Positions 34,320-43,012 of a stretch of DNA of 64,000 nt are shown here, piece by piece. The first letter of the stretch is position 1. Each line of letters begins with the position of its first letter. The position numbers were made by a program, and so were the translations under genes. The stretch is from Phocaeicola salanitronis DSM 18170 (GTDB lineage Bacteria > Bacteroidota > Bacteroidia > Bacteroidales > Bacteroidaceae). The notes beneath the pieces are model-generated. The model saw nothing but the letters and a program-made list of their open reading frames with translations. It did no database searches and had not been told where the DNA came from. The DNA is taken from positions 1,054,001 to 1,118,000 of the forward strand of contig NC_015164.1 in assembly GCF_000190575.1 (NCBI RefSeq), given 5' to 3'.

Positions 34320-35309
34320 TTAATACCAGTCATGTTTCTCGTTCCGGTCGAGTGCGTCAATGCGTGCCATTTCCTCCGGTGTCAGTTCGAAGTCGAACAC
34401 GGAGATGTTCTCTTTCTGGTGGTCGGGATTGCTCGAACCGGGGATGACTGCCACACCGTGCTGCAAGTCCCAACGCAGGATGACTTGTGCAGGGGACTTG
34501 CCGTGCGCTTCGGCTATCTCCTTGAGGGTTTCGTTGCTGAACATCGCCTTTGTATAGCCTCTGCCGCCAAAGGGATACCACCCCTCTATGACAATGCCGT
34601 TGCGGTGCATGAACTCCCTCACCTCTTTCTCCTGATAATAGGGATGAATCTCGTTCTGCGTCATCACGGGCTTGATGCTCACTTTCGGCAGGAACTCCGT
34701 CATCTCCTTTATATAATAGTTGGACACGCCGAGCGAGCGTATCTTGCCTGCGGCCACGGCACGCTCCATCGCTTTGTAGGCTTCCACGTCGTTACGGCCC
34801 GGATGGTGCAACAGCATCAAGTCCACGTAGCCGATGTCGAGCTTTGCAAGAGAGGCTTCGATGGCTTCCTCCGCGTGACCGAACTCGTTGGGATAAAGCT
34901 TGGTGCAGATGAAGAACTCCTCACGGGGCACTCCAGAGCGACGTATCGCTTCGCCCACTTCCTCCTCGTTTCCGTAGAATGTGGCAGTATCGAACTTGCG
35001 GTAGCCCAACTTGATGGCGGAGAGTATGGCGTTGATGCACTCGTCCCCGTGCAGGCTGTATGTTCCCAAGCCGAGTACGGGCATGGTGTAGCCGCTGCTG
35101 AGCGTAATGACAGGCGGCTTGCCGTTCTCGCCCGTGGTTAGGTCGAACAAGCCTTCGCCGCTTACCACGGTATCATTTGCGTTCACATCGCTGCCACCAG
35201 TAATCTCATTTTCCGTCGTCTGCTGATGCGTTCCGTCCGTACCGCAGGCGTTCGCTGACAAAGCCATGCAACACAGCATCGTGAAGAATAACAGTTTTCG
35301 TTTCATCAT
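34320..35309 (-). CDS. Exported aldo/keto reductase (lipoprotein-like)
   Basis: A 329-residue aldo/keto reductase preceded by a signal with a lipobox (LLFFTMLCCMALSANAC, Cys near residue 22) and a linker rich in Thr/Asn. The catalytic set is FDTATFYGNEEEVGEAI (Asp, Tyr), FFICTKLYPNE (Lys) and LMLLHHPGRND (His). The NADP-binding GSSNPDHQKENI lies near the end. A secreted or surface aldo/keto reductase is odd, because NADPH is not expected outside the cytoplasm. Such proteins are nevertheless frequent in Bacteroides. It is the first gene of the four-gene leftward group. Confidence 0.82.
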   Translation of the reverse strand: MMKRKLLFFTMLCCMALSANACGTDGTHQQTTENEITGGSDVNANDTVVSGEGLFDLTTGENGKPPVITLSSGYTMPVLGLGTYSLHGDECINAILSAIKLGYRKFDTATFYGNEEEVGEAIRRSGVPREEFFICTKLYPNEFGHAEEAIEASLAKLDIGYVDLMLLHHPGRNDVEAYKAMERAVAAGKIRSLGVSNYYIKEMTEFLPKVSIKPVMTQNEIHPYYQEKEVREFMHRNGIVIEGWYPFGGRGYTKAMFSNETLKEIAEAHGKSPAQVILRWDLQHGVAVIPGSSNPDHQKENISVFDFELTPEEMARIDALDRNEKHDWY

Positions 35310-35579
35310 ATCCTATCCGTTTGATTTCTTATTACAATACAAAGATACGCCGAAAAAGCTGCCGCATAATTGCTGTGAGGCTCAAATAGTATTGGTGAAA
35401 AGGTCAATTAGCCTTTCATAACTTCTCATTTATATTAACTACCTGTTTCCTCCGTCCAGCCAAGACGCTGCTTTCGTCCAAACAAAGCTATGCCTTCGTC
35501 CAAAGGTAGCAGTACGGCACAGAAAAAATTTCGACTGAAAAACGAGCCTCACAGCAAACAGATTATCAAAGCAAATGGT

Positions 35580-35587
35580 TACCTTTG
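35580..35587 (+). promoter_or_regulatory. Promoter of the AraC-type gene
   Basis: TACCTTTG matches the -7 box, 20 bp before the ATG at 35608. The 298-bp gap to the divergent aldo/keto reductase otherwise holds only short TTCGTCCAA repeats. Confidence 0.5.
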
Positions 35588-35607
35588 CGTATTAAAACAA
35601 TATAAAG

Positions 35608-36440
35608 ATGAAAACAGACTGTTTGAAAGGAATCAACACGTTGCGGTACTCGGACATCTTCCTTGCCATGTATTCAGACAACGGTAGCAGTTGCCTGCAC
35701 CGCAACCATTCGCATGTGCTGGTCTATATGTATTCCGGCGAGCTGGAGATAAAGGAACACGAAAAAGTCACCGGGCTGCACAAAGGGGACTGCTCCTTCA
35801 TCCGCAAGGACTTCAGCGTGCAGCTCACCAAGCAGGCATACAAAGGAGAGCAGTTCAAAGCCATCTTCCTGATGTTCACGGACAAATTCCTGCGTAGTTT
35901 TTACAATCGCCTGAACAAGGAAAGCCTGCCGCAAGATGCACGACGAAGCAAAGTCAGCCTGTACAGGCTACCGTCCAACCGCCCCGACATCGTAAGCCTG
36001 TTCGAGTCCATGACCCCTTACTTCAATTCCGGCATCCAGCCTACGGACGAACTGCTGGAGTTGAAGATGACGGAAGGATTGTACATACTCCTGAATACGG
36101 ACAAGAACCTGTATGCCTCACTTTTCGACTTTGCCGATCCGTGGAAAATCGACATCATGAACTTTAGGAACAGAACTACACCAACGACCTCTCACTGGAA
36201 GAAATGGCCAATTACACCGGGCGGAGCCTTGCCACATTCAAACGGGACTTCAGCAAAGTCTGTGACCTGTCCCCGCAAAAGTGGGTGATACGCCGCAGGC
36301 TGGAAGCCGCACACGCACTCATATTGTCCGGCACACAGAAAGTGACCGATATTTGCTACAGTGTAGGCTTTAAGAACTTGTCGCACTTCTCGAAAGCATA
36401 CAAGGGACTGTACGGTTGTTCTCCTGCTCACAGCCTCTGA
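35608..36440 (+). pseudogene. AraC-family regulator broken by a one-base frameshift
   Basis: The first frame (35608 to about 36165) encodes the N-terminal sensing domain (HRNHSHVLVYMYSGELEI, cupin-like). The -1 frame from about 36168 to 36440 encodes the C-terminal AraC helix-turn-helix pair (LSLEEMANYTGRSLATFKRD; KVTDICYSVGFKNLSHFSKAY). The junction reads MNF-x-EQNYTNDLSLEEM. The natural form would be MNFMEQNYTND, so a T seems missing at about 36166. No slippery site is present. It is either a recent pseudogene or a sequencing error. Placed divergently from the aldo/keto reductase group, it is the likely regulator of that group or of the acyltransferases. Confidence 0.85.
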
Positions 36441-36485
36441 CCTTTTATTCAAAACGAACGAATCATAAACAAAAACATAACTATT

Positions 36486-37223
36486 ATGAATATTCAAGGA
36501 CAAGAAAACCAACTTATTCTTGCATTCCCGGACAGGGAAGTATGCTGTCCGGATACGGCAGATGAGAGAATCAGCCAGATGTTGGAACGGTCGGACATTT
36601 CTATCATCGGGAACAACAACCGCGTGCTGCTGCGCTTCGACTCGGAAGACAGCGCGGAAGAATTGCTGACGGGAGGCGGATTCCTGCTGATTGTCAAAGG
36701 GGATGGGAACAAGGTGGATATGGGAACGGTTATCGTGCGTTGCTCCTCCATATTGGGCATGACCGGACTGAAACTCATCATCGGGCAACTTCCCGGATTA
36801 GGTGCAGGCGTGTCACGGACAGCAAGCGGATGCAGCGTCACCATAGGCGACAGAGTGGTCATCAACGGAGTCACCCTCTACCTGCAAGAAGACAATTCGC
36901 ATGTCTGTATCGGCGATGACAGCCAGTTGAGTTGGGGAGTAGATATATGGTGTACGGATGCCCATACGATTACTGACCTCGAAGGTAACCCGGTCAATTA
37001 TGCTGAAAGCATTGAAATAGGCCGTCACGTATGGGTGGGTAAGGATGTCAAGATAGGCAAGAACGTGCGGATTGCCGACAACAGCATTGTAGGTTGGGGC
37101 AGCATCGTCACCAAACGGTTCGATGAGCCGAACGTAATCCTTGCCGGCATTCCGGCCAAGATCGTGAAGCGTGGCATAAACTGGGATCGCAAGTGCATCA
37201 ACAAGTACGTGAAAGGGCTGTAA
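36486..37223 (+). CDS. Hexapeptide-repeat acyltransferase
   Basis: A 245-residue protein whose C-terminal 150 residues form a left-handed beta-helix of hexapeptide repeats (for example VCIGDDSQLSWGVDIW, EIGRHVWVGKDVKIGKNVR, IADNSIVGWGSIVT). It is a trimeric transferase of the acetyltransferase/maltose O-acetyltransferase superfamily. The N-terminal part (residues 1-85) also looks beta-rich and may be an additional solenoid section. The pair WCTDAHTI carries the likely catalytic His. It probably acetylates a sugar, perhaps in surface polysaccharide. It follows the broken AraC gene by 46 bp. Confidence 0.82.
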   Translation: MNIQGQENQLILAFPDREVCCPDTADERISQMLERSDISIIGNNNRVLLRFDSEDSAEELLTGGGFLLIVKGDGNKVDMGTVIVRCSSILGMTGLKLIIGQLPGLGAGVSRTASGCSVTIGDRVVINGVTLYLQEDNSHVCIGDDSQLSWGVDIWCTDAHTITDLEGNPVNYAESIEIGRHVWVGKDVKIGKNVRIADNSIVGWGSIVTKRFDEPNVILAGIPAKIVKRGINWDRKCINKYVKGL

Positions 37224-37298
37224 CTGCATTTCCGTTTTTTGAACTGTACAGCAAAAAACTTTGAGCCGGCTGGCAAAGACTTTTTCACCCAAACCCGT

Positions 37299-37306
37299 TA
37301 CCTTTG
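37299..37306 (+). promoter_or_regulatory. Promoter of the 37333 acetyltransferase
   Basis: TACCTTTG matches the -7 box, 26 bp before the ATG at 37333. Confidence 0.55.
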
Positions 37307-37332
37307 CATCAGAATCTTAAAATAAAAAAGAT

Positions 37333-37908
37333 ATGGATATTTTTGAAAAAGACCTTTCAGGTGCTATGGTCTCACCCGATGAGCCGGGTTATGACAAACT
37401 TATCAGCACCATCTTCGACACGATGGCTACCGCTGCGGAAATGAATGCAAAAGGCTGGCTCACGCCGGAAGAAGTACATGAGTATCTACGCCATATTACA
37501 GGCAGGGAGATTGATAAGAGTACGACACTGCTACCTCCGTTCTATGTAGATTACGGCAAGAACATCCGCATCGGCAAAGGATGCTGGATACAGCAGGGCT
37601 GCACTTTCTTCGACCGTGGCGGCATCACTATCGGCGACGGCGTGTTTATTGCCCCGAAGGTGAACCTTATCACCATCAACCACGACCCGAATCCGGATAA
37701 CCGCAGCGCGACATACGGTCGTCCCATTGTTATTGAGGACAAGGTATGGATTGGCATCGGTGCTACGGTTCTGCCCGGCGTGCGCATCGGCTACGGTTCT
37801 ATTGTCGGTGCCAACAGCGTGGTGACACACGATGTACCACCGATGACCATCGTAGGCGGCAATCCGGCAAAGTTCATCAAGAAGATTGAAACCGGAAGTA
37901 ACCGATAA
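37333..37908 (+). CDS. Maltose O-acetyltransferase-like sugar acetyltransferase
   Basis: A 191-residue enzyme of the LacA/Maa group that acetylates sugars with acetyl-CoA. The N-terminal helical part (residues 1-60) carries the lead-in to PPFYVDYGKNIRIGKG. The beta-helix shows CWIQQGCTFFDRGGITIGDG, INHDPNP with the catalytic His, and GIGATVLPGVRIGYGSIVGA plus the NPAKFIKKI tail. Length is normal. It has its own promoter-like box. Substrate unknown; detoxification of non-metabolised sugars is the usual suggestion for this family. Confidence 0.88.
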   Translation: MDIFEKDLSGAMVSPDEPGYDKLISTIFDTMATAAEMNAKGWLTPEEVHEYLRHITGREIDKSTTLLPPFYVDYGKNIRIGKGCWIQQGCTFFDRGGITIGDGVFIAPKVNLITINHDPNPDNRSATYGRPIVIEDKVWIGIGATVLPGVRIGYGSIVGANSVVTHDVPPMTIVGGNPAKFIKKIETGSNR

Positions 37909-37931
37909 TAAGTCGTCCAAAAACGCAAATT

Positions 37932-37982
37932 AACACAAATTTTCGCAGATTATCATTTTAATTATCTGCGAAAATCTGTGTT
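37932..37982. repeat. Inverted repeat after the acetyltransferase gene
   Basis: AACACAAATTTTCGCAGATTAT pairs with the segment 37961-37982 around a short loop. It lies between convergent genes and probably terminates both. Confidence 0.65.
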
Positions 37983-38013
37983 GCTAATAATATCAATTCT
38001 GTACACCTTTGAT

Positions 38014-39012
38014 TTACCGCAAAGGCTTCAGCTTAACAATCTCCCCCAGTTCGGGAACAATGACGGGCATGTTACGCTTCTTTGCTTCCGCCTTAAACAC
38101 ATGGGGAGGGTCGAACAAAGGTTCGTCCGAGAGGTCGAACGTACCGTAATGCATCGGGATAGTCATGCAGGCATGCATCTCGGCAGAAGCCGTCAACGCA
38201 TCATACGGAGAGATGTGGTTCGGTTTCATAAACCAGCGAGGCTTGTAGGCACCGATGCCGATCATGCAATAATCGATATGCGGAAACATGTCGGGCAATT
38301 CTTGAAAATGTTGCGCATAACCGGTATCTCCACTGTTGTAAATAGTAATTCCGCCCGCCTCTATCATAAAAGACCCCCAAAGCCTCATTCCTCCATCATT
38401 CACGCCCCGTTTGCTCCAATGCTGGGCAGGCAGGAAAGTGAGCCGCACCCCGTCTGCCTCATATTGCTGATACCAGGCAGCTTCTATCACTTCCATTGCT
38501 GGGAACCAATTCTGAATCAACGTACCTGTATTAATGCCGCAAAACAACTTCATCTGCGGATTATCGGCAAACAGGCGTGCCACACTCGGCTTGTCCAAAT
38601 GGTCGAAATGGTCGTGGCTGATAAGCAAATAGTCGATGTCCTTAAAAACAGATACATTGGCGGGGAACGGACTCCGGCGTTTCACGAAAGGAATGCTTCC
38701 ATACACCGGGTCTATCATAAACCGCTTGCCCCCCAACTGGAGAAAGAAAGAATTATGTCCCAGCCAAATCAACGAATTGCCCACTACGGCGTCCAGCGAA
38801 CGAAGGAAATGCACTTTCGGCTCCCATTTGATGGTGCGTTTTTCTTTCCGTTGCGGATTGGGAGACAGGCGCCATTTCAATACACTCCCCATCCCCGGCC
38901 GCCAACGGTGCTGGCGGTTAAAAAACTTTCCCCCTGCTGTAGGATTGCCACGCCAATGTGGATTGACCGTGCGCAACCGCTCGTTTCTGCGAAATGAAAT
39001 GCGCTCTCCCAT
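38014..39012 (-). CDS. Metallo-beta-lactamase-fold hydrolase
   Basis: A 332-residue protein with the MBL signature HDHFDHLD near residue 131. Further metal ligands are in PAQHWSKRG, YNSGDTGYAQHF and PMHYGTFDL. It resembles the UlaG/NAPE-PLD-like branch (SLIWLGHNSFFLQLGGKRFMIDP near the start). The enzyme probably hydrolyses a phosphodiester or lactone. I put the start at ATG 39012 (MGERISF). The frame is open 29 codons further, but that region is an intergenic repeat of the AAGAATGAAG type. Physiological substrate unknown. Confidence 0.85.
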   Translation of the reverse strand: MGERISFRRNERLRTVNPHWRGNPTAGGKFFNRQHRWRPGMGSVLKWRLSPNPQRKEKRTIKWEPKVHFLRSLDAVVGNSLIWLGHNSFFLQLGGKRFMIDPVYGSIPFVKRRSPFPANVSVFKDIDYLLISHDHFDHLDKPSVARLFADNPQMKLFCGINTGTLIQNWFPAMEVIEAAWYQQYEADGVRLTFLPAQHWSKRGVNDGGMRLWGSFMIEAGGITIYNSGDTGYAQHFQELPDMFPHIDYCMIGIGAYKPRWFMKPNHISPYDALTASAEMHACMTIPMHYGTFDLSDEPLFDPPHVFKAEAKKRNMPVIVPELGEIVKLKPLR

Positions 39013-39026
39013 AAGCCTTTTAGTAA

Positions 39027-39058
39027 TGAAGAATGAAAAATTAAGAATGAAGAAACAA
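39027..39058. repeat. AAGAATGAAG-type repeat arm
   Basis: GAAGAATGAAAAATTAAGAATGAAG-like words match the arm of the inverted repeat after valS at 31346-31382. It lies in front of the metallo-hydrolase gene on the minus strand. Confidence 0.55.
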
Positions 39059-39102
39059 CGTTCGGCGTAAGCCAATGAAGAACAACGTACTTCATCCACG
39101 CC

Positions 39103-39552
39103 TTATTTTTCCAACAAGTCTTTCAAAAATGCGTCCAGTTCCTCATCCAGTCCTTTCAGCAATTCATCGTTTAAGAACAAGGTTTCATTGTCATCCATCA
39201 GCAACAGGTCTGCTACAGTCTCCTTCTCGTCATCCACCAGCACAAACGAATACGGCTTCATCAGCGAAAGCTTGTCCAGCAATCCCTGTTCCTTCAATGC
39301 CGTCACTTCAGCACGAAGCAGAGGTTCTATTTCCGTATAGAAATCGTCTCCTTCATAATTCACCCATTCGGCAATGACCGTACGTGCCAGCACGTTTTCA
39401 TCATCGTCCAAAATAATCAATTCACCGCTATCCTGATTTGGAAGCAAATGAATATCCGTCAAGACCGACTCCTCACCGGCACTTGCATATCTTTTAAGCG
39501 CTTCTTCCAATACAGAAGCAATGGCTGCATGCGATTGTTCACTAATATCCAT
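39103..39552 (-). CDS. Conserved acidic protein, function unknown
   Basis: A 149-residue, strongly acidic soluble protein, starting MDISEQSHAAIASVLEEAL. It has no signal, no membrane segment and no motif I can name. Three beta-rich stretches (DIHLLPNQDSGELIILDDDE, YSFVLVDDEKETVADLLLMD, TLFLNDELLKGLDEEL) alternate with helices. Start at ATG 39552; the longer frame up to 39630 overlaps the lipoprotein gene and is not preferred. It sits between the metallo-hydrolase and a DUF6340-like lipoprotein, all leftward. Confidence 0.6.
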   Translation of the reverse strand: MDISEQSHAAIASVLEEALKRYASAGEESVLTDIHLLPNQDSGELIILDDDENVLARTVIAEWVNYEGDDFYTEIEPLLRAEVTALKEQGLLDKLSLMKPYSFVLVDDEKETVADLLLMDDNETLFLNDELLKGLDEELDAFLKDLLEK

Positions 39553-39607
39553 TCTATTCTCTTTTAATTCTCGACCAAATGTACAAAAAAAATCGGTTTT
39601 GCCAATA

Positions 39608-40606
39608 TTATTCCGGCAAATTGTTTCCAAACCGTCTCATCTGAATCTGCAAATGCGGGAAACCGGCTCTTCTTTCCTCCAATTTCAAGGCAAGATATTT
39701 ATAAATCCTGTCTTCGTCCGAACCGGGTTCCACCCGTTTCCCGGCTTCATCCAACCACTTCCGGGCTGCATCCAAATCGCCTGTCATCTCTGATGCCAAT
39801 GCCAGATTCAATGCGGCACGCGCCTTTACCTTCCCCGATTTACGATGCTCGTAAAGAGAAAGCCATAGCGCTTTTGCCCCTTCCCAGTCACCTTCCTTTA
39901 CATATACAGCCGCATCACGCATCTCTACACAGCCTCCTGTAAAATATGCCCGCTCCGTATGCTCCCAATAAGGCACTACCTGATGCGCCAACACCTCTGC
40001 GGAAAAAGCCGCCGTATACTTCACTAACTCTTTATCCGAAGGCATACGGTCCAGATCCCACTCCAAGCTATCCATAGGGGCTATGACCTGAAGAGGACGT
40101 TCACGCGCCGGCGAATAAATGCTGACCACCGGAGTCACCCGCGTCACTACTACAGGCCATGGCTCTATCAAGCCCGGATAAATGATGTTTTTCTTTTCAT
40201 TCTGAAGAAAGACACGGTCTAACGAGAACAACACATCTACGCCCAAATCCTGCGCCAACCGGATTACGTCTTCATGAGGCAGAGAACGTATCCCGGCATC
40301 CGAAACCTGTTCTTCATTCAATGCCGAATCGCAAATGACCACTTGATTAAAATACTTCGAATCAGCCAACGCATTCGCAAAAGCTTCTGCCGTCTGTTTC
40401 CCGTCACCGTCTAAATTCCCTAACGTGGCAAGATTGCCTTTTGCCTCTGGTATAGAAGGCATATTATTGACTACAGCCACATTTTTCACCTGCTCGGGCA
40501 TACTGAACTTCGCCGGGCAAAGCTGGTCGAACGATATCGTCTGCACCGAAACGCACGAAACAAATCCCCATGCCGCCAGCAATACAACTAAAATACGTAT
40601 CTTCAT
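39608..40606 (-). CDS. DUF6340-like lipoprotein
   Basis: A 332-residue predicted lipoprotein. The signal KIRILVVLLAAWGFVSC has its Cys near residue 18 followed by VSVQTISFDQLCPAKFS. The middle has QVVICDSALNEEQ and ADLGVDVLFSLDRVFL-like strands. The last 100 residues are helical, TPR-like (EGDWEGAKALWLSLYE, KARAALNLALASEMTGDLDAA). This matches the Bacteroidetes DUF6340 family. Function unknown. Start at ATG 40606; upstream codons lie in the promoter region divergent to the S41 protease gene. Confidence 0.7.
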   Translation of the reverse strand: MKIRILVVLLAAWGFVSCVSVQTISFDQLCPAKFSMPEQVKNVAVVNNMPSIPEAKGNLATLGNLDGDGKQTAEAFANALADSKYFNQVVICDSALNEEQVSDAGIRSLPHEDVIRLAQDLGVDVLFSLDRVFLQNEKKNIIYPGLIEPWPVVVTRVTPVVSIYSPARERPLQVIAPMDSLEWDLDRMPSDKELVKYTAAFSAEVLAHQVVPYWEHTERAYFTGGCVEMRDAAVYVKEGDWEGAKALWLSLYEHRKSGKVKARAALNLALASEMTGDLDAARKWLDEAGKRVEPGSDEDRIYKYLALKLEERRAGFPHLQIQMRRFGNNLPE

Positions 40607-40718
40607 ATTATAACCTTTTCTAAGTCTGTACGAAGCAAAGATAAAGAGAAAAAGTGAAAGTATATTCATTCTGACTCAAATTATCACATTTTTCATTCTT
40701 ACTCTGTTATTTTTATAT

Positions 40719-40726
40719 TACTTTTG
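40719..40726 (+). promoter_or_regulatory. Promoter of the S41 protease gene
   Basis: TACTTTTG matches the -7 box, 27 bp before the ATG at 40754. Confidence 0.5.
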
Positions 40727-40753
40727 TCCTCACTGATTTAAGAAACAACAGAT

Positions 40754-42250
40754 ATGAACAAGAAAATTTTAAGCATGCTCTTCCTTCTGATAGGAAGCAG
40801 CACATGGATAAGCTGCTCGGACGAAGAAGAATCCATAAGGCAACCCGACCGGCAGGAAGCCATCAGTACAGAAACATATTATGCCAATACGTTCGGCAAA
40901 GACATTATGAGCACGTATTATTATTGGAATGAGGATATCGCTTTGGACCTGTTGCTATGGAACATTGAGACCAACGGAGACCCCATCGGAACCGTAGACC
41001 GCATACGGTATCACGAAGGCGAGAAATACATCGATAAGTGGACCATGATGACGGACGATATGGATTCGTTTACAAGCAGCGTTGACGGAGTATCTACTAC
41101 CTACGGCTGGAATCTTACGGTTTATCTGCTTAGTGAAGACAGCAACCAATGCATCGGAGTGGTCAATTATGTGTCAGCCGGAAGCCCTGCAGAGAAAGCC
41201 GGACTGAAACGCGGCGACATCCTGCTTACGCTAAACGGAGAAGACATCACCACCGACAATTATACCGATTTATATTACAGCACTACCCTAACCTCCTCGC
41301 TCGCTTCTTACAACGAAGAGACAAACACCATTCAGGCATCGGGCAAGGAAGCGGAACTAAGTGCGGTCACGATGTACGAAGATCCTGTATTGTGTGACAC
41401 AGTATATGAATTCAATGGGAAGAAAGTTGGCTATCTTGCCTATACCAGCTTCGACCTGAACGCTATCCCCAAGTTGATCGAAATCGGGAAAAAGTTCAAA
41501 AGCGAAGGCATCAAAGAACTGATACTTGACCTTCGCTACAACGGAGGCGGCTACGTGATTACCGAAAATGTATTGGCATCGATGTTTGCCCCGGAAGCGA
41601 ATGTCAAAGCGGGAGATGTATTTGAAAAAGAAGTATACAATGACATACTGACCGAAGTCTACCGGCAAGAAGGCATCAGCCTGGAAACTCCCTTTATGAC
41701 CGAATATGATTACGATGCCATCGACCTGCATGTGAGCACGAAAGACGCCAATATCGGGCTGGAACGGATATACGGCATCACCACCGGAAACACGGCATCC
41801 GCATCCGAGGCCTTGCTCGGCGGATTGATGCCCTACATGGACGTACAACTGATTGGCGAGGCATCGTATGGAAAATATTGCACCGGACTGATGCTGAGCG
41901 GAGAAGACACATATACAGATTGTCCGGAAGAAATCAAGAACTGGGGAATATATGTCATGGTCAGCATTTACCAGAATGCCGCAGGAGAAACCCCTTGCAT
42001 GCCCGATGGCATGCAACCCGATATAGAAGCAGAAGACAACCCCATGCTGCCCTATCCATTGGGAGACGTAAACGAGCCGATGCTCCGGGAAGCCCTTACG
42101 CAAGCAGGCAGGCAATATGAGGAAAAAGACGTAAAAAGCCGCAGCCTATCCCCATTGTACCCACGCATAGAGGTTCCGCAAAAAGCCGTATTCGGCAAAC
42201 GCATCCTATTGCCTTCGGCTTCTTTGAGAACCAATAAAACATTTCAATAA
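40754..42250 (+). CDS. S41-family (C-terminal processing) protease lipoprotein
   Basis: A 498-residue exported lipoprotein (signal SMLFLLIGSSTWISC, lipobox Cys near residue 21, then SDEEES). A PDZ domain lies at about residues 125-190 (NYVSAGSPAEKAGLKRGDILLTLNG). The S41 peptidase core follows: ELILDLRYNGGGY, the nucleophile Ser in TGNTASASEALLGG near residue 350, and the general-base Lys in EASYGKYCTGL near residue 373. Such proteases trim proteins at the cell envelope. A C-terminal tail of about 30 basic residues lies beyond the core. It precedes the frameshifted HD gene by 16 bp. Confidence 0.9.
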   Translation: MNKKILSMLFLLIGSSTWISCSDEEESIRQPDRQEAISTETYYANTFGKDIMSTYYYWNEDIALDLLLWNIETNGDPIGTVDRIRYHEGEKYIDKWTMMTDDMDSFTSSVDGVSTTYGWNLTVYLLSEDSNQCIGVVNYVSAGSPAEKAGLKRGDILLTLNGEDITTDNYTDLYYSTTLTSSLASYNEETNTIQASGKEAELSAVTMYEDPVLCDTVYEFNGKKVGYLAYTSFDLNAIPKLIEIGKKFKSEGIKELILDLRYNGGGYVITENVLASMFAPEANVKAGDVFEKEVYNDILTEVYRQEGISLETPFMTEYDYDAIDLHVSTKDANIGLERIYGITTGNTASASEALLGGLMPYMDVQLIGEASYGKYCTGLMLSGEDTYTDCPEEIKNWGIYVMVSIYQNAAGETPCMPDGMQPDIEAEDNPMLPYPLGDVNEPMLREALTQAGRQYEEKDVKSRSLSPLYPRIEVPQKAVFGKRILLPSASLRTNKTFQ

Positions 42251-42266
42251 AGAAAAACAGTTGGAT

Positions 42267-42892
42267 ATGGACTTGAAAAGCAATAAAGAAGAATTCATCG
42301 AATTGTTGCGGTCGACCCACCGTGACGGAGTAGAAGATTTGATAAAAGGATTGGAAGATATGGGATTCTTCACCGCACCGGCATCTGCCAATCATCATCT
42401 GAATACCGAAGGCGGACTGGTCCGGCACTCGCTTAACACCTGCAAAGCCGCACTCATGGTATGGGAAGGTATGAAAACACTGGAACCCGGCTTGGAAAAA
42501 GAAGTAGGGAAGACAACGTAATCATTGCCAGCCTCTTGCATGATGTATGCAAAAGCGATATCTACATACGTTCCGTCAAAAAGACCAAGAATGCGCTGGG
42601 CATTTGGGAAGATACCGAAGGATACAAAGTATCATACAAGGGTTTTCCGATGGGGCATGGCGAAAAGTCGGTTATCCTTTTGCTTTGCAACGGATTGGAG
42701 ATGAGCGATGACGAGATGCTTGCCATCCGCTGGCACATGGGAGCTTTCGGCATCAACATGAACAGCTTCGAAGACCAGCGTTGCTACGATACCTCCAAAA
42801 AGCTTTACCCCTTGGTTTCGATTATCCAGGCGGCCGACAACTTAGCCGCAAGCATTATGGAACGCACCGGGAAAGAGCTGGACGAACTTTGA
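42267..42892 (+). pseudogene. HD-domain phosphohydrolase with a one-base frameshift
   Basis: The first frame (42267-42521) has the first part of an HD domain (NHHLNTEGGLVRHSLNTCK). The -1 frame, from about 42506 to 42892, gives REDNVIIASLLHDVCKSDIY (the HD pair) and the remaining helices, with AADNLAASIME near the end. The natural join is KEVREDNVIIASLLHDVC. One base seems lost from GTA-CGG near 42508. No slippery motif is seen. The intact protein would be about 208 residues and would hydrolyse a phosphate ester or nucleotide. Pseudogene and sequencing error are both possible. Confidence 0.82.
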
Positions 42893-42924
42893 TTTTTCAC
42901 CTCAAAGAGCAAATAAGAATAAAA

Positions 42925-42999
42925 ACACAGAGCGCAGAGACACAGAGTTTTTTTAATTCTTGATTAAAGAAATATTCCTCTGTGCCTCTGTGTCTCTGT
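42925..42999. repeat. CACAGAG-type inverted repeat
   Basis: ACACAGAGCGCAGAGACACAGAG-like arm at 42925-42947 pairs with 42977-42999. It belongs to the same family as the repeats at 57610 and 62424. It separates the HD gene from convergent nadE and may terminate both. Confidence 0.7.
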
Positions 43000-43012
43000 A
43001 TTCAATACTTTA

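Noticed and set aside
35310..35607. Possible gene in the gap before the AraC-type gene
   Set aside because: Only short TTCGTCCAA repeats and a promoter box are seen; no frame has a plausible start and length.
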